This document shows, piece by piece, positions 18,685 to 29,096 of a stretch of 64,000 nt of DNA. Position 1 is the first letter of the stretch. Each line of letters opens with the position of its first letter. The stretch is taken from contig NZ_JASJEX010000001.1 of the NCBI RefSeq assembly GCF_030067705.1, forward strand, positions 434,001 through 498,000, read 5' to 3'. Position numbers and translations under genes: made by a program. This stretch comes from Kribbibacterium absianum (GTDB taxonomy: Bacteria > Actinomycetota > Coriobacteriia > Coriobacteriales > Atopobiaceae). The notes under the pieces were generated by a model. That model did not search any database and was not told the DNA's origin. It was given only the letters and a program-made list of their open reading frames with translations.

Positions 18685-20202
18685 ATGGCGACGTTCTTCC
18701 CGGGAGAGTCCCACACCTTCTCTGAGTACCTCTTGGTTCCTGGCTACTCTTCCTGCGAGTGCGTCCCCAAGAACGTGTCGCTCCGCGCGCCGCTCGTGAA
18801 GTACCGCAAGGGGGAGCAGCCGGCCCTCTCGCTCAACATCCCGATGACCTCGGCCATCATGCAGGCCGTCTCCGGCCCCCGGCTTGCGGTCGCGCTCGCC
18901 CAGGAGGGCGGCATCTCGTTCATCTACGGCTCCCAGACGCCGGAGGACGAGGCCGCGATGGTGCGCGAGGTGAAGGACTACAAGGCCGGCGTCGTCACGA
19001 GCGACTCCAACCTGCGCCCGGAGATGACGCTCGTGGACGTGCTGGCCCTCAAGGAGCGGTCCGGTCACTCCGCGATGCCCGTGACCGAGGACGGCTCGGC
19101 GCACGGGAGGCTCCTCGGGATCGTGACCTCGCGCGACTACCGCCCGAGCCGCGACAGCCGCGACAAGCGCGTCGAGGAGTTCATGACCCCCATCGAGAGC
19201 CTCGTCACCGCGCCCGCCACGGCGACCCTCTCGGAGGCCAACGACATCATCTGGGAGAACAAGCTCAACCAGCTGCCCATCGTCAACGACGACGGGACGC
19301 TCGTCGGGCTTGTCTTCCGCAAGGACTACGACGCGCACAAGGAGAACCCGCTCGAGCTGCTCGACGCGGACAAGCGCTACCTCGTGGGCGCCGGCATCAA
19401 CACGCGCGACTACGAGCAGCGCGTGCCGGTGCTGGTGGACGCCGGCGCGGACGTGCTCTGCATCGACTCCTCCGAGGGCTACTCGGAGTGGCAGGCGATC
19501 ACCCTCCGGTGGATACGCGACCGCTACGGCGACTCCGTCAAGGTCGGCGCGGGCAACGTGGTGGACGGTGACGGTTTCCGCTTCCTCGCGGACGCCGGCG
19601 CGGACTTCGTCAAGGTGGGCATCGGCGGCGGCTCCATCTGCATCACGCGCGAGCAGAAGGGCATCGGCCGCGGCCAGGCGAGCGCCCTCATCGACGTGTG
19701 CCAGGAGCGCGACAAGTACTTCCGCGAGACGGGCGTCTACATCCCGGTGTGCTCGGACGGCGGCATCGTGTACGACTACCACATGACGCTTGCCCTGGCG
19801 ATGGGCGCCGACTTCCTCATGCTCGGGCGCTATTTCGCGCGCTTCGACGAGAGCCCCACTGCCCGCGTGAACGTCAACGGCAACTACATGAAAGAGTACT
19901 GGGGCGAGGGGTCGGCGCGCGCCCGCAACTGGGCCCGCTACGACCTCGGCGGCGACAAGAAGCTCTCCTTCGTGGAGGGCGTCGACTCCTACGTGCCCTA
20001 CGCAGGGCCGCTCAAGGAGAACGTCCAGGGCTCGCTCATGAAGGTGCGCTCCACGATGTGCAACTGCGGCGCGCTCGACCTGGCGCAGCTTCGCGACAAG
20101 GCGAAGATCACCCGCGTCTCGGCTACCTCGCTCGTGGAGGGCGGCGCCCACGACGTGCTGCTCAAGGACTCCACGAGCACCAGCTCCGTGAACTTCGGGT
20201 AG
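18685..20202 (+). CDS. guaB: IMP dehydrogenase, Tritrichomonas-like type
   Basis: A 505-residue enzyme oxidising IMP to XMP, the committed step to GMP. The TIM barrel is interrupted by a CBS pair (about 100-220). The active-site loop [15 protein letters not shown] places the catalytic Cys at residue 319. The mobile flap NWARYD places Arg418 and Tyr419, and Asp261 sits in CIDSSEG. Most bacterial enzymes read GPGSICTTR here. The GGGSICITR form, overall length and residue numbers equal those recalled for the Tritrichomonas foetus enzyme. The ATG follows AAAGGAG, and leuS lies downstream. Confidence 0.93.
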   Translation: MATFFPGESHTFSEYLLVPGYSSCECVPKNVSLRAPLVKYRKGEQPALSLNIPMTSAIMQAVSGPRLAVALAQEGGISFIYGSQTPEDEAAMVREVKDYKAGVVTSDSNLRPEMTLVDVLALKERSGHSAMPVTEDGSAHGRLLGIVTSRDYRPSRDSRDKRVEEFMTPIESLVTAPATATLSEANDIIWENKLNQLPIVNDDGTLVGLVFRKDYDAHKENPLELLDADKRYLVGAGINTRDYEQRVPVLVDAGADVLCIDSSEGYSEWQAITLRWIRDRYGDSVKVGAGNVVDGDGFRFLADAGADFVKVGIGGGSICITREQKGIGRGQASALIDVCQERDKYFRETGVYIPVCSDGGIVYDYHMTLALAMGADFLMLGRYFARFDESPTARVNVNGNYMKEYWGEGSARARNWARYDLGGDKKLSFVEGVDSYVPYAGPLKENVQGSLMKVRSTMCNCGALDLAQLRDKAKITRVSATSLVEGGAHDVLLKDSTSTSSVNFG

Positions 20203-20275
20203 CGGCGAGGCCATTCACGGCCCCGCACCATGACGACACCAGCGAGGGGCGCACCCGCCCCGGTCAGGAGAGACT

Positions 20276-22834
20276 GTGACCGACACTGAGAGGACCGCGC
20301 GCGACATCCCGGCCTACGACGCCCAGGCCATCGAGGCCAAGCAGCAGAGGCTCTGGGAGGAGCGCGACCTCTTCGCCGCGAGCGACGAGAGCGACCGTCC
20401 CAAGAAGTACGTGCTCGAGATGTTCCCGTATCCGTCGGGCGACCTGCACATGGGACACGCGCGCAACTACTCCATCGGCGACGCGATGGCGCGCCAGGCG
20501 CACATGCGCGGCTTCGACGTGCTGCACCCGATCGGCTTCGACGCCTTCGGCCTTCCCGCCGAGAACGCGGCCATCAAGCACAACACGCAGCCGGCGACGT
20601 GGACCTACAAGAACATGGACCAGGCCGTGAGCACGATGAAGCGCATGGGCTTCTCCTACGACTACGACCGCATGGTCCGGACCTGCGACCCCGACTACTA
20701 TCGGTGGGGCCAGTGGCAGTTCCTCAAGATGTGGGAGAAGGGCCTCGTGGAGCGCCGCGACTCTCCCGTCAACTGGTGCCCGAGCTGCAACACGGTGCTG
20801 GCGAACGAGCAGGTCACGGAGGGCAGGTGCTGGCGCTGTGGCTCCGTGCCCGAGCGCAAGAACCTCACCCAGTGGTACCTGAAGATCACCGACTACGCGG
20901 AGGAGCTGCTCGACGACATCGACCAGCTGACCGGCTGGCCTGAGCGCGTGAAGCAGATGCAGCGCAACTGGATCGGCAAGTCCGAGGGCGCCGAGATCGA
21001 CTTCGCGCTGGCCGACGAGGACGGCAACCCCACCGACACGGTGATGACGGTCTTCACCACGCGCCCGGACACGCTCTTCGGCGCGACGTTCTTCCTGCTG
21101 GCCCCCGAGTACCCGGGGCTCATGGAGCTGACCACTCCCGAGAACCGCGACGCGGTGCAGGAGGTCATCGACATCGCCGCGGCTACGAGCACCGCCGACC
21201 GCGCCAGCTCGGACAGGGAGAAGCACGGCGCCTTCATCGGCCGCTACATGGTGAACCCGGTGAACGGCCGGCTCCTGCCCGTCTACGCTGCGGACTACGT
21301 GCTCACGGACTACGGCACCGGCGCCGTGATGGGCGTGCCGTCCGGCGACCAGCGCGACTTCGACTTCGCGCGGAAGTACGGCCTGCCGATCCCGCCGGTG
21401 GTCATCGAGGAGGACGACCCCCTGTTCCCGGAGCTCAAGGACCAGACCGAGCTCGTGATGACGGACGTGCCCTGGGACCAGGCCATGGCTGCCGAGGGCG
21501 TCCTCGTGCAGTCCGGCCCCTTCACGGGCATGAAGGGCGGGCATAACTCCGAGGCCGTCGATGCCATCATCGATTGGCTCGCCGAGAAGGGCCTCGGGCA
21601 CAAGGCGGTGAACTACCGCCTGCGCGACTGGCTCATCAGCCGCCAGCGCTATTGGGGCAACCCGATCCCGATGGTGCACTGCGAGCACTGCGGCATCGTG
21701 CCGGTGCCCTATGACCAGTTGCCCGTGACGCTGCCGCCCGACCTCGACCTGGCTGCCGGTGAGACCCTCGCCGAGTGCCCCGCGTTCTACGAGACCACCT
21801 GCCCGGTGTGCGGGCGTCCGGCGCGCCGCGAGACGGACACGATGGACACGTTCACGTGCTCGAGCTGGTACTACCTGCGCTATTGCGACCCGCACGACGA
21901 GGAGCTTCCCTTCTCGCGAGAGCTGGCGGACCGGTGGATGCCGGTGGACAACTACATCGGCGGCATCGAGCACGCGATCCTCCACCTGCTCTACTCGCGC
22001 TTCTGGACCAAGGTGATGCGCGACCTCGGGCTGCTTGATTTCGACGAGCCGTTCACGAACCTCCTCTGCCAGGGCATGGTGAAGGACGCGAACGGCGAGA
22101 CGATGTCCAAGTCCAAGGGCAACGTGGTGCCGCCGTCGAGCGTGATCGGGCCCTACGGCGCCGACACGATGCGCATGGCCGTGCTGTTCATCGCGCCGCC
22201 GGAGAAGGACTTCAACTGGGACGAGGAGGCCGTCGCCGGCTGCAACCGTTTCATCAAGCGCGTGTGGCGCACCGTGTGGGAGCTGTCGTTCTCGGCGGAC
22301 AAGGGGCCCGGCCTCGATGCCGGGTCGCTCGACGGCGCCGGAAAGACGCTGCTCCGCGAGCTGCACCGTCTCGGCATCAAGTGCACGCAGGATTACGACC
22401 GGGGGCAGTACAACACGGCGATCTCGGCGCTCATGGAGCTCACGAACGCCGCGAACGCGTACCTCAACGCCGTGCCGCAGGACAGGCGCGACCCGGCGCT
22501 CTGCTGGCTCGTGGCCTGGGACATCTGCGCGATGATCAGCCCCGTCTGCCCGCACCTGGCCGATGAGCTTGGTCAGGACGCGCTCGGTGTGGACGGCTCG
22601 TTCTACGAGGTGTCCTGGCCGGAGTTCGACCCCGAGCTGGCAAAGGCGGACGAGGTGGAGATCGCCGTCCAGATCAAGGGCAAGGTGCGCGCCCGCGTGA
22701 ACGTGCCCGCCGGTGCCGACAAGGACTCGATCGAGGCCGCAGCTCGGGAGGCCGTTGCCGACCAGCTGGCAGGCAAGGAGGTCCTGAAGGCCGTCGTTGT
22801 GCCCGGGCGCCTCGTGAACTTCGTGGTGAGATAG
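20276..22834 (+). CDS. leuS: Leucyl-tRNA synthetase
   Basis: An 852-residue class Ia synthetase. HIGH appears as DLHMGHARN near residue 56, a zinc-type insertion CPSCN...CWRCG lies near 164-190, the editing domain contains [11 protein letters not shown] near 260, and KMSKS appears as TMSKSKGN near 610. The start is GTG preceded by CAGGAGAG. It lies 73 bases after guaB on the same strand with no terminator between them, so the two may be co-transcribed. Confidence 0.97.
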   Translation: MTDTERTARDIPAYDAQAIEAKQQRLWEERDLFAASDESDRPKKYVLEMFPYPSGDLHMGHARNYSIGDAMARQAHMRGFDVLHPIGFDAFGLPAENAAIKHNTQPATWTYKNMDQAVSTMKRMGFSYDYDRMVRTCDPDYYRWGQWQFLKMWEKGLVERRDSPVNWCPSCNTVLANEQVTEGRCWRCGSVPERKNLTQWYLKITDYAEELLDDIDQLTGWPERVKQMQRNWIGKSEGAEIDFALADEDGNPTDTVMTVFTTRPDTLFGATFFLLAPEYPGLMELTTPENRDAVQEVIDIAAATSTADRASSDREKHGAFIGRYMVNPVNGRLLPVYAADYVLTDYGTGAVMGVPSGDQRDFDFARKYGLPIPPVVIEEDDPLFPELKDQTELVMTDVPWDQAMAAEGVLVQSGPFTGMKGGHNSEAVDAIIDWLAEKGLGHKAVNYRLRDWLISRQRYWGNPIPMVHCEHCGIVPVPYDQLPVTLPPDLDLAAGETLAECPAFYETTCPVCGRPARRETDTMDTFTCSSWYYLRYCDPHDEELPFSRELADRWMPVDNYIGGIEHAILHLLYSRFWTKVMRDLGLLDFDEPFTNLLCQGMVKDANGETMSKSKGNVVPPSSVIGPYGADTMRMAVLFIAPPEKDFNWDEEAVAGCNRFIKRVWRTVWELSFSADKGPGLDAGSLDGAGKTLLRELHRLGIKCTQDYDRGQYNTAISALMELTNAANAYLNAVPQDRRDPALCWLVAWDICAMISPVCPHLADELGQDALGVDGSFYEVSWPEFDPELAKADEVEIAVQIKGKVRARVNVPAGADKDSIEAAAREAVADQLAGKEVLKAVVVPGRLVNFVVR

Positions 22835-22850
22835 CACCTGCGTGCAAAAC

Positions 22851-22912
22851 GTGCAAACAGGGACAGTCCCCAAATGCACATGTGCAAACAGGGACTGTCC
22901 CCAAATGCACAT
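22851..22912. repeat. Tandem pair of a 31-bp palindromic repeat (REP-like)
   Basis: Two adjacent 31-bp copies (22851-22881 and 22882-22912) differ only at one base in the centre of the palindrome GGGAC(A/T)GTCCC. Each copy also has outer inverted ends GTGCA...TGCAC. The sequence is non-coding and resembles REP-type dispersed elements. Confidence 0.85.
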
Positions 22913-22931
22913 CGCGGATGGGTGAGAGAAG

Positions 22932-22971
22932 CGGGTCGGGCGTTCTCTGCCGGTCGGGGACGCTCGACCCG
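22932..22971 (+). terminator. Possible leuS terminator hairpin
   Basis: The inverted repeat CGGGTCGGGCG/CGCTCGACCCG (one G-U pair) lies about 100 bases after the leuS stop. It is followed by TCGTTCT rather than a clean T-run, so termination is uncertain. Confidence 0.4.
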
Positions 22972-22980
22972 TCGTTCTAG

Positions 22981-22998
22981 CTGCCGATTTCTCGGCAG
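22981..22998. promoter_or_regulatory. Short perfect inverted repeat near the PASTA gene promoter
   Basis: CTGCCGA-TTTC-TCGGCAG lies just upstream of a good -10 hexamer (TATACT, 23013-23018), 36 bases before the GTG start at 23054. It could be an operator or a transcript hairpin. The -35 region is weak. Confidence 0.35.
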
Positions 22999-23053
22999 GG
23001 CGATGCTTGACCTATACTGAACGGACTCGAGTCGACGCAACAGAGGAGGGACG

Positions 23054-24343
23054 GTGCGCTGCAAGAGCTGCGGACAGGACCTGGGCGACGGCATGCTGCC
23101 GGCCCGCTGCCCCTTCTGCGGCGCCAACCTGAGCAACCGTACCGACCGTCGGGGCGCTGGCGGGGCTGCCGAGTCCCGCCAGAGTGTTGAAGGCCTCACC
23201 GGGATCGGGAAAGGCAGCCGCAAGGGCCGGGGGGGCAACGTTGGACGCGCGCTGGTCGCCGTGGTGCTCGTCGCCGCGTTCGTCGCAGGGGTTTGGTACC
23301 TGCTCGCGAGCCTCACCCAGGGCACGATGACGGTTCCCAACGTGACCGGTTGGCGCCTGGAGCGCGCTCAGCAGGAGCTCGGGTCCGACGGCTTCTCCGT
23401 GACCTATTCGGAGCGGCCGACCCTTGACGGGGCCGCCGGCACCGTGGTCTCGCAGACTCCGGCGGCGGGGGAGTTCGTCGACGCCGGCTCTCGCGTCGCG
23501 CTCGTCGTCGCCCGCGCTCCCGTGATGCCCGACATCGTGGGCAAGACGCAGGCCGAGGCCGAGGAGGCGCTCACGGCCGAGGGCATCGACTACCAGATCG
23601 TCGAGGAGCCGGGCACGGGCGAGCCGGGCCGGGTTCTCTCCGCGACGGTCGGTGCGGGCAAGACGCCCACGGCCGGCTCTGTCGTGCAAGTGGCGGTGGG
23701 CGCCGCCCTCACCGTTCCCGAGGTCGTTGGGAAGACCCAGCTCGAGGCTCAGGACGCGCTCGTTCAGGCGGGCCTCGTCGGCACGTTCAAGGACGCGCCG
23801 GCCCCGTCCGGCACCGCAGTGGGCAGCGTCCTTTCCACCGACCCCGGCGCCGGGACGACAGTGGAGAAGGGGTCGACCGTCACGGTCTACGTGGCGGCCT
23901 CGCGGCACTCGTCGGCCAAGGACACGGCCCAAGCGGTCCTGGGGATCGTCTACGACAACGGGGACCCGAGCGCTGAGAGCATCGGCGAGGCGCTGCGCCC
24001 GTACCTCTCTGGTTCCTCCGGCTACGCTGACGCGGCGGCCGAGCGGATTTGGACCGGCCTCGTCAAGGCCGGCGGCTCCGTGCACGCGGGCACGCCCTCC
24101 GCGCTCCAGTCGCTGCCCCGTTCGATCGTGTCGAGGTCGGTGAACGTCGCGGACGACGGTGCCTCCGCTTCGGCCACGGTTGCCGTCAAGTGGGCGTGGG
24201 ACTCCATGGGCCCCGGCTACGAGGGGGTGACGTCCGAGGACACGCACACCGTCACGATGACGTTCGACGAGGACGGGAGACTCGTCTCGTTCCGTGACCC
24301 GCAGACGGATGTGCCCCGGTACACGGTGTCCTCGTCCGGTTAG
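23054..24343 (+). CDS. Zinc-ribbon, single-pass PASTA-domain protein
   Basis: A 429-residue protein. An N-terminal zinc ribbon (C-x2-C near 3-6, CPFC near 20-23) is followed by a basic linker, one transmembrane helix at about 72-93 and three PASTA repeats (about 95-290, each with an NVTG/DIVGKT-like start and a Gly-rich end). The C-terminal domain (about 300-429) is unknown. PASTA repeats bind peptidoglycan or beta-lactams and usually sit on Ser/Thr kinases or PBPs, but no kinase domain is present. The GTG start follows GAGGAGGG. Confidence 0.85.
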   Translation: MRCKSCGQDLGDGMLPARCPFCGANLSNRTDRRGAGGAAESRQSVEGLTGIGKGSRKGRGGNVGRALVAVVLVAAFVAGVWYLLASLTQGTMTVPNVTGWRLERAQQELGSDGFSVTYSERPTLDGAAGTVVSQTPAAGEFVDAGSRVALVVARAPVMPDIVGKTQAEAEEALTAEGIDYQIVEEPGTGEPGRVLSATVGAGKTPTAGSVVQVAVGAALTVPEVVGKTQLEAQDALVQAGLVGTFKDAPAPSGTAVGSVLSTDPGAGTTVEKGSTVTVYVAASRHSSAKDTAQAVLGIVYDNGDPSAESIGEALRPYLSGSSGYADAAAERIWTGLVKAGGSVHAGTPSALQSLPRSIVSRSVNVADDGASASATVAVKWAWDSMGPGYEGVTSEDTHTVTMTFDEDGRLVSFRDPQTDVPRYTVSSSG

Positions 24344-24382
24344 GCGGCGTCGGTGCAGGGGCGGTGGAATGGCCGCCCGACC

Positions 24383-24410
24383 TTGACACGGCAACGCGTC
24401 CGTGGATACT
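24383..24410 (+). promoter_or_regulatory. Promoter of the rimP-nusA-infB operon
   Basis: TTGACA (24383-24388), a 16-base spacer and GATACT (24405-24410). It is the best -35 box in the window. Transcription would start near 24417, about 80 bases ahead of rimP. Confidence 0.65.
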
Positions 24411-24436
24411 GGTCTTTGTGATATGTGTCGGTTTGG

Positions 24437-24474
24437 GGAAGTGGGAGCGATTTTCGCCCCGCTTCCTTTTTATT
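24437..24474 (+). terminator. Leader terminator/attenuator upstream of rimP
   Basis: The hairpin pairs GGAAG/CTTCC, a G-U pair, GGG/CCC, a bulged A and GCG/CGC around loop ATTTT, followed by TTTTTATT. It lies between the promoter and the rimP ribosome site, so it can only act on the operon's own leader. This suggests attenuation, possibly by NusA. Confidence 0.7.
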
Positions 24475-24495
24475 GGGCGACAGGAGGTGCTCGGC

Positions 24496-24960
24496 TTGGC
24501 GAAAGAGGACGTTCGCGCCGCGCTCGTCGCGGCGCTCGAGCCGGCCGCAGCGGAGCGGGGCCTCGACCTTGTGGAAGTGGAGCTGACGGGTGCGACCAAG
24601 GCGCCCGTCGTGCGCGTGTACCTTGACACGCTCGGTGACGAGGGAATATCGCTCGACGAGGTGGCAGAGGCGACGGCCTGGGTGTCCGAGGTTGTCGAGG
24701 CGTTCGACCCGTTCCCGGGCAGCTACACCCTCGAGGTCTCGTCGCCTGGCCTTGACCGCCCGCTCCGGCGCCCGAGCGACTTCGAGCGGTTCGTGGGCGA
24801 GCAGGTCGAGGCACGGGTCAAGGGCCATGAGGGCAAGCGCACCTTCGTCGGCGCGCTCGGGCCCGCCACGGACACAGGCTTTGTGCTCCACACCCACGAC
24901 GGCGACCTGACGATCGCCTACGAGGACCTGCAATCCTGCCGCCTCGTCCCCACGTTCTAA
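24496..24960 (+). CDS. rimP: Ribosome maturation factor RimP
   Basis: A 154-residue 30S assembly factor. The N-terminal domain has the pattern GLDLVEVEL...VVRVYLD, and the middle carries the family signature YTLEVSSPGLDRPL at about 76-89. An SH3-like C-terminal domain follows. The start is TTG, chosen because AGGAGGTG lies 6-7 bases upstream and because the N-terminus then matches family length; a GTG three codons upstream is less well placed. It is the first gene of the translation/transcription operon. Confidence 0.92.
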   Translation: MAKEDVRAALVAALEPAAAERGLDLVEVELTGATKAPVVRVYLDTLGDEGISLDEVAEATAWVSEVVEAFDPFPGSYTLEVSSPGLDRPLRRPSDFERFVGEQVEARVKGHEGKRTFVGALGPATDTGFVLHTHDGDLTIAYEDLQSCRLVPTF

Positions 24961-25005
24961 CCCTGGCCGCCGGCCGTACGGCCCCGACAGTGAAAGGAAG
25001 CCTCC

Positions 25006-26340
25006 ATGGCATCTGAAATGATGGAAGCGCTGATGGCCCTCTGCCAGGAGAAGCACATCGACGAGCTGTACCTGCTCGACCGGCTCGAGCAGTCCCTGGC
25101 CAAGAGCTACGCCGAGGTGCTCCACCTGGAGCACGGCGCGAAGGTCACCATCGACCGCACCACCGGCAACATCTATGTGTACAAGCTCGTGCCGGTGGGC
25201 GAGCCGGACCCCGAGACGGGGGAGTACGAGGACTTCGAGGAGGTCGACGTCACCCCCAAGGACACGAGCCGCGTGGCGGCGATGCACGCGAAGAGCGAGA
25301 TCAACGCCATCGTGCGCAACGCCGCGCGCCAGCAGATCTACGAGGAGTTCCAGGACCGCGTGGGCGACATCATCACCGGCACGGTGCTCCAGACCACCCC
25401 GGACTTCACGATCCTCAAGATTCGCGAGGGCGTGGAGGCCGAGCTGCCGCACTTCGACCCCCGGCGCGTCGAGGGCGAGCGCAACGAGACGCCCCGCAAC
25501 GAGCACTACCGTCACGGCGACCGTATCAAGGCCCTCATCATCGACGTGCGCGATCCGAACGCGCAGACCCCGACCGGCCCGGTGAAGGGCGAGCACTCGC
25601 GCCCCTCCATCGTCGTCAGCCGCACCCACCCGGGCCTCATCCGCCGGCTCTTCGAGCTCGAGGTGCCCGAGGTGTACGACGGCGTCGTCGAGGTGGAGTC
25701 CATCGCCCGCGAGCCGGGCAACCGCTCCAAGGTGGCCGTGAGCTCCCTTGAGCCGCGCCTCGACCCGGTGGGCGCTTGCGTCGGCCCCAAGGGCTCCCGC
25801 GTGCGCACGGTGGTCGCCGAGCTCCGTGGCGAGCGCGTGGACGTCGTGCCCTGGAGCGACGACCCGGCCACCCGCGTGGCCAACGCGCTCTCGCCGGCGA
25901 AGGTCACCCGCGTGATCGTCGACCCGGAGCACACCTACGCAACGGTCATCGTGCCGGACGACCAGCTCTCCCTGGCCATCGGCAAGGAGGGCCAGAACGC
26001 CCGCCTGGCCGCTCGCCTCACCGGCTACCACATCGACATCAAGAGCGAGTCGCTCGCCCGGGGCATCATCGCGAAGATGGCCGCCAAACAGGCCGAGGCG
26101 GACTCCCTGGTGGACGCCGAGGAGGACGCCCGCTGCGCCCACGTGGACGAGAACGGCAACCAGTGCCGCAACCACGCGCGTCCCGGCTCCCGTTTCTGCG
26201 GTCAGCATGCCGCCGAGGAGAACGGGGAGACGACGGAGGCCGTGGTCGAGGCCACCGCTGCGCCGGCCGGCACCGGCGCCTTCGAGGACGTCGACATGGA
26301 CGCCGTCGAGGTCTCGGACGACCCCGACTCGCTGATCTAA
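25006..26340 (+). CDS. nusA: Transcription elongation/termination factor NusA
   Basis: A 444-residue protein with an N-terminal RNA polymerase-binding domain (1-125), an S1 domain (about 130-200) and two KH domains (about 215-350, with GPKGSRV and AIGKEGQNARLAARL). After residue 360 comes a Cys/His cluster with C-x-H...C...FCGQH spacing (about 370-395), probably zinc-binding, then an acidic tail. That cluster is not part of classical NusA. The ATG follows AAAGGAAG. ylxR, which normally follows nusA, is absent here. Confidence 0.95.
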   Translation: MASEMMEALMALCQEKHIDELYLLDRLEQSLAKSYAEVLHLEHGAKVTIDRTTGNIYVYKLVPVGEPDPETGEYEDFEEVDVTPKDTSRVAAMHAKSEINAIVRNAARQQIYEEFQDRVGDIITGTVLQTTPDFTILKIREGVEAELPHFDPRRVEGERNETPRNEHYRHGDRIKALIIDVRDPNAQTPTGPVKGEHSRPSIVVSRTHPGLIRRLFELEVPEVYDGVVEVESIAREPGNRSKVAVSSLEPRLDPVGACVGPKGSRVRTVVAELRGERVDVVPWSDDPATRVANALSPAKVTRVIVDPEHTYATVIVPDDQLSLAIGKEGQNARLAARLTGYHIDIKSESLARGIIAKMAAKQAEADSLVDAEEDARCAHVDENGNQCRNHARPGSRFCGQHAAEENGETTEAVVEATAAPAGTGAFEDVDMDAVEVSDDPDSLI

Positions 26341-26407
26341 GCTGCGTGGCCTGTCTGGGCCGCAAGCTGATTGATAGGAACCGCGCCGCTTGGAAGGTAT
26401 GGACTAC

Positions 26408-29011
26408 ATGGCAAAAACCCGCGTCAGTGAGCTCGCCAAGGAATTCGGCATGACGAGCAAGGAGCTGCTCGGCTACCTGGCCGAGTTCAAGATCCCGGCG
26501 AAGTCGGCGTCGTCTTCGCTGGAGGACGTCTACGTCAACGTGGTGAAGAAGAAGCTCGCGCCGATCATGAAGGAGCGCGAGGACGCGATCCGCAAGCAGC
26601 AGGAGGAGGAAGAGGCCGCCCGCAAGGCCGCCGAGGAGGCCGAGCGCGCCAAGGCCGAGGCCGAGCGCCTGGCCGCCGAGGAGCGCCGCCGCAAGGAGCG
26701 CGAGGAAGAGGAGCGCCGGCGGAAGGCCGAGGAGGAGAAGCGCGCCGCCGAGGAGGCCGCCCGCAAGGCCGAGGAGGAGCGCCGCCGCGCCGAGGAAGAG
26801 AAGAACCGCGTCAAGGATACGGCGCCGAAGAGCATCCCGTCGTTCACGTCCCTGCTCGAGCAGATTGCCCAGCAGGAGGAGGTGCTCAAGGAGAAGAAGG
26901 AGGCCGAGGCCAAGGCCAAGGAGGAGGCCAAGGCCAAGCGCGAGGAGCGCCGCCAGCAGAAGCGTGCCGGCGCGTCGCAGCGCACCGCGTCGGGCGGCCC
27001 GTCGCGCTCCGCCGGCTCCGGCGCCCCCGCCCCGCAGAACGTCGCGCCGTCCCCTGAGAAGGCCGCGGCCGCCGGCAAGCGCGGCAAGAAGCACGGCCAC
27101 CGTGACGCCGAGGACCGCTTCAGCCGCCTCGAGGGCGAGCACCAGCGCCAGCAGGGCGAGGGCAAGCGCCAGAAGCGCCGCAAGCGCCGCGAGGAGCAGG
27201 CCGCCGAGCACGCCAAGGAGGCCGCGATCCAAGAGGCCATCGCCAACGACCAGGACGTCTCGAAGCTCGACGTCGTCAAGGTGCCGCAGGGCGCCACGGT
27301 GGCCGAGCTGGCGGAGCTCCTCGACACGCCGGCCAACGACATCATCAAGCGCCTCTTCCTGCTCGGCACGCCGCTCACGATGACCCAGTCGATGAGCGAC
27401 GACCTGATCGAGCTGGTCGCCGACGACCTTGGCCGCGAGGTCAAGGTCATGACGAAGGAGGAGGAGAACTCCTTCACCTTCTACGACGACCCGAAGGACC
27501 TGCTGCCGCGCGCCCCGGTGGTCACCGTCATGGGCCACGTCGACCACGGCAAGACCTCCACGCTCGACGCCATCCGCCACACCGGCGTGGCCGCGGGCGA
27601 GGCCGGCGGCATCACGCAGCACATCGGCGCTTCGCAGGTCTCCATCAACGGCCGCACGATCACGTTCGTCGACACGCCCGGCCATGAGACCTTCACCGCC
27701 ATGCGCGCGCGTGGCGCCAAGGTGACCGACATCGTGGTCCTCGTCGTCGCCGCCGACGACGGCGTGATGCCCCAGACCATCGAGTCCATCAACCACGCCA
27801 AGGCCGCCAACGTGCCGATCATCGTCGCGGTCAACAAGATCGACCGCGACGACGCCAACCCCGACCGCGTCCGCCAGGAGCTCACCGAGTACGGTGTGAT
27901 CCCGGAGGAGTGGGGCGGCGAGAACATGTTCGTCAACATCTCCGCCAAGAAGCACATCGGCATCGACGAGCTGCTCGAGACCATCCTGCTCCAGGCCGAC
28001 GTCCTCGAGCTCCGGGCCAACCCCAACACGTTCGCGTCCGGCTACGTGCTCGAGGCCAAGCTGGACCGTGGCCGCGGCTCTGTCGCGACGCTGCTCGTGA
28101 ACCGCGGCACGCTGCACGTGGGCGACGCCCTTGTGGCGGGTATGAGCTACGGCCGCGTCCGCGCCATGCTCGACCAGCACGGTAACACCGTCACCGAGGC
28201 CGGCCCCTCGGACGCCGTCGAGATCCTCGGCCTCCAGTCCGTGCCGGCGGCCGGCGACGAGTTCCGCGTGTTCCAGGACGAGCGCGACGCGCGCGACCTG
28301 GCCGAGCAGCGTGCCCTCAAGGCCCGCATCGAGGAGCAGAACAAGGTCAAGCACGTCACCCTCGAGAACCTCTTCGACACGATGGAGGACGCCGAGGTCA
28401 AGGAGCTCAACCTCGTGGTCAAGGCCGACGTCCAAGGCTCGATCGAGGCCCTCTCCGACGCGCTCGCCAAGATGGACCAGTCCGAGGTGCGCATCAACAT
28501 CATCCACAGCGCGGTGGGCGCCATCTCCGAGACCGACGTCATCCTCGCCGACGCCTCCAACGCCATCATCATCGGCTTCGGCGTCCGTCCGGAGGCCAAG
28601 GCCAAGGCGCTGGCGGAGCGCGACAACGTGCAGATCCGCACCTACTCGGTCATCTACAAGGCCATCGAGGACATCGACGCCGCCCGCATCGGCATGCTCA
28701 AGCCCACCGAGGAGGAGCGCGAGACGGGCGTGGCCGAGGTGCGCGACACCTTCAAGGTGCCGAAGGTGGGCATTGCCGCCGGCTGCATGGTCACCGAGGG
28801 CGAGATCCATCGCGACGACCAGGTGCGCCTGGTCCGCGACGGCATCGTGGTCTACGAGGGCCGCTTCGCGTCGATGCGCCGCTACAAGGACGACGTCAAG
28901 AGCGTCAAGGCCGGCTACGAGTGCGGCCTCGGCCTCGAGAACTTCCAGGATTTCCACGTGGGCGACCGCATCGAGTGCTACGTGATCGTCGAGGTGTCGC
29001 GCACCGAGTAA
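26408..29011 (+). CDS. infB: Translation initiation factor IF-2
   Basis: An 867-residue GTPase that places fMet-tRNA on the 30S subunit. The IF2-N domain starts with [15 protein letters not shown] long charged Glu/Arg/Lys/Ala coiled-coil-like region covers about 60-275. A second IF2-N module lies near 280-360. The G domain has GHVDHGKTS near 377, DTPGHE near 424 and NKID near 477, followed by domains II-IV. The ATG at 26408 is preferred over one at 26390 because GGAAGG lies too close to the earlier codon. Confidence 0.96.
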   Translation: MAKTRVSELAKEFGMTSKELLGYLAEFKIPAKSASSSLEDVYVNVVKKKLAPIMKEREDAIRKQQEEEEAARKAAEEAERAKAEAERLAAEERRRKEREEEERRRKAEEEKRAAEEAARKAEEERRRAEEEKNRVKDTAPKSIPSFTSLLEQIAQQEEVLKEKKEAEAKAKEEAKAKREERRQQKRAGASQRTASGGPSRSAGSGAPAPQNVAPSPEKAAAAGKRGKKHGHRDAEDRFSRLEGEHQRQQGEGKRQKRRKRREEQAAEHAKEAAIQEAIANDQDVSKLDVVKVPQGATVAELAELLDTPANDIIKRLFLLGTPLTMTQSMSDDLIELVADDLGREVKVMTKEEENSFTFYDDPKDLLPRAPVVTVMGHVDHGKTSTLDAIRHTGVAAGEAGGITQHIGASQVSINGRTITFVDTPGHETFTAMRARGAKVTDIVVLVVAADDGVMPQTIESINHAKAANVPIIVAVNKIDRDDANPDRVRQELTEYGVIPEEWGGENMFVNISAKKHIGIDELLETILLQADVLELRANPNTFASGYVLEAKLDRGRGSVATLLVNRGTLHVGDALVAGMSYGRVRAMLDQHGNTVTEAGPSDAVEILGLQSVPAAGDEFRVFQDERDARDLAEQRALKARIEEQNKVKHVTLENLFDTMEDAEVKELNLVVKADVQGSIEALSDALAKMDQSEVRINIIHSAVGAISETDVILADASNAIIIGFGVRPEAKAKALAERDNVQIRTYSVIYKAIEDIDAARIGMLKPTEEERETGVAEVRDTFKVPKVGIAAGCMVTEGEIHRDDQVRLVRDGIVVYEGRFASMRRYKDDVKSVKAGYECGLGLENFQDFHVGDRIECYVIVEVSRTE

Positions 29012-29026
29012 CGCGACTACGGGAAT

Positions 29027-29073
29027 AAAGGCTCAGGCGGTCGTTCTCGGACGGGCGCCTGAGCCTTTCTTTT
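29027..29073 (+). terminator. Intrinsic terminator between infB and rbfA
   Basis: The 13-bp stem AAAGGCTCAGGCG/CGCCTGAGCCTTT with a 16-base loop is followed by CTTTTC. It sits inside the otherwise continuous operon, so it probably reduces rbfA expression relative to infB. Confidence 0.8.
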
Positions 29074-29096
29074 CGAGGAGCTTGAGGAGCAGAACC

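Noticed and set aside
26066-28957. Long minus-strand open frame opposite infB
   Set aside because: Antisense shadow of infB; its Leu/Gly/Ala-rich repeats are the complement of the Glu/Arg/Lys-rich coiled-coil codons.
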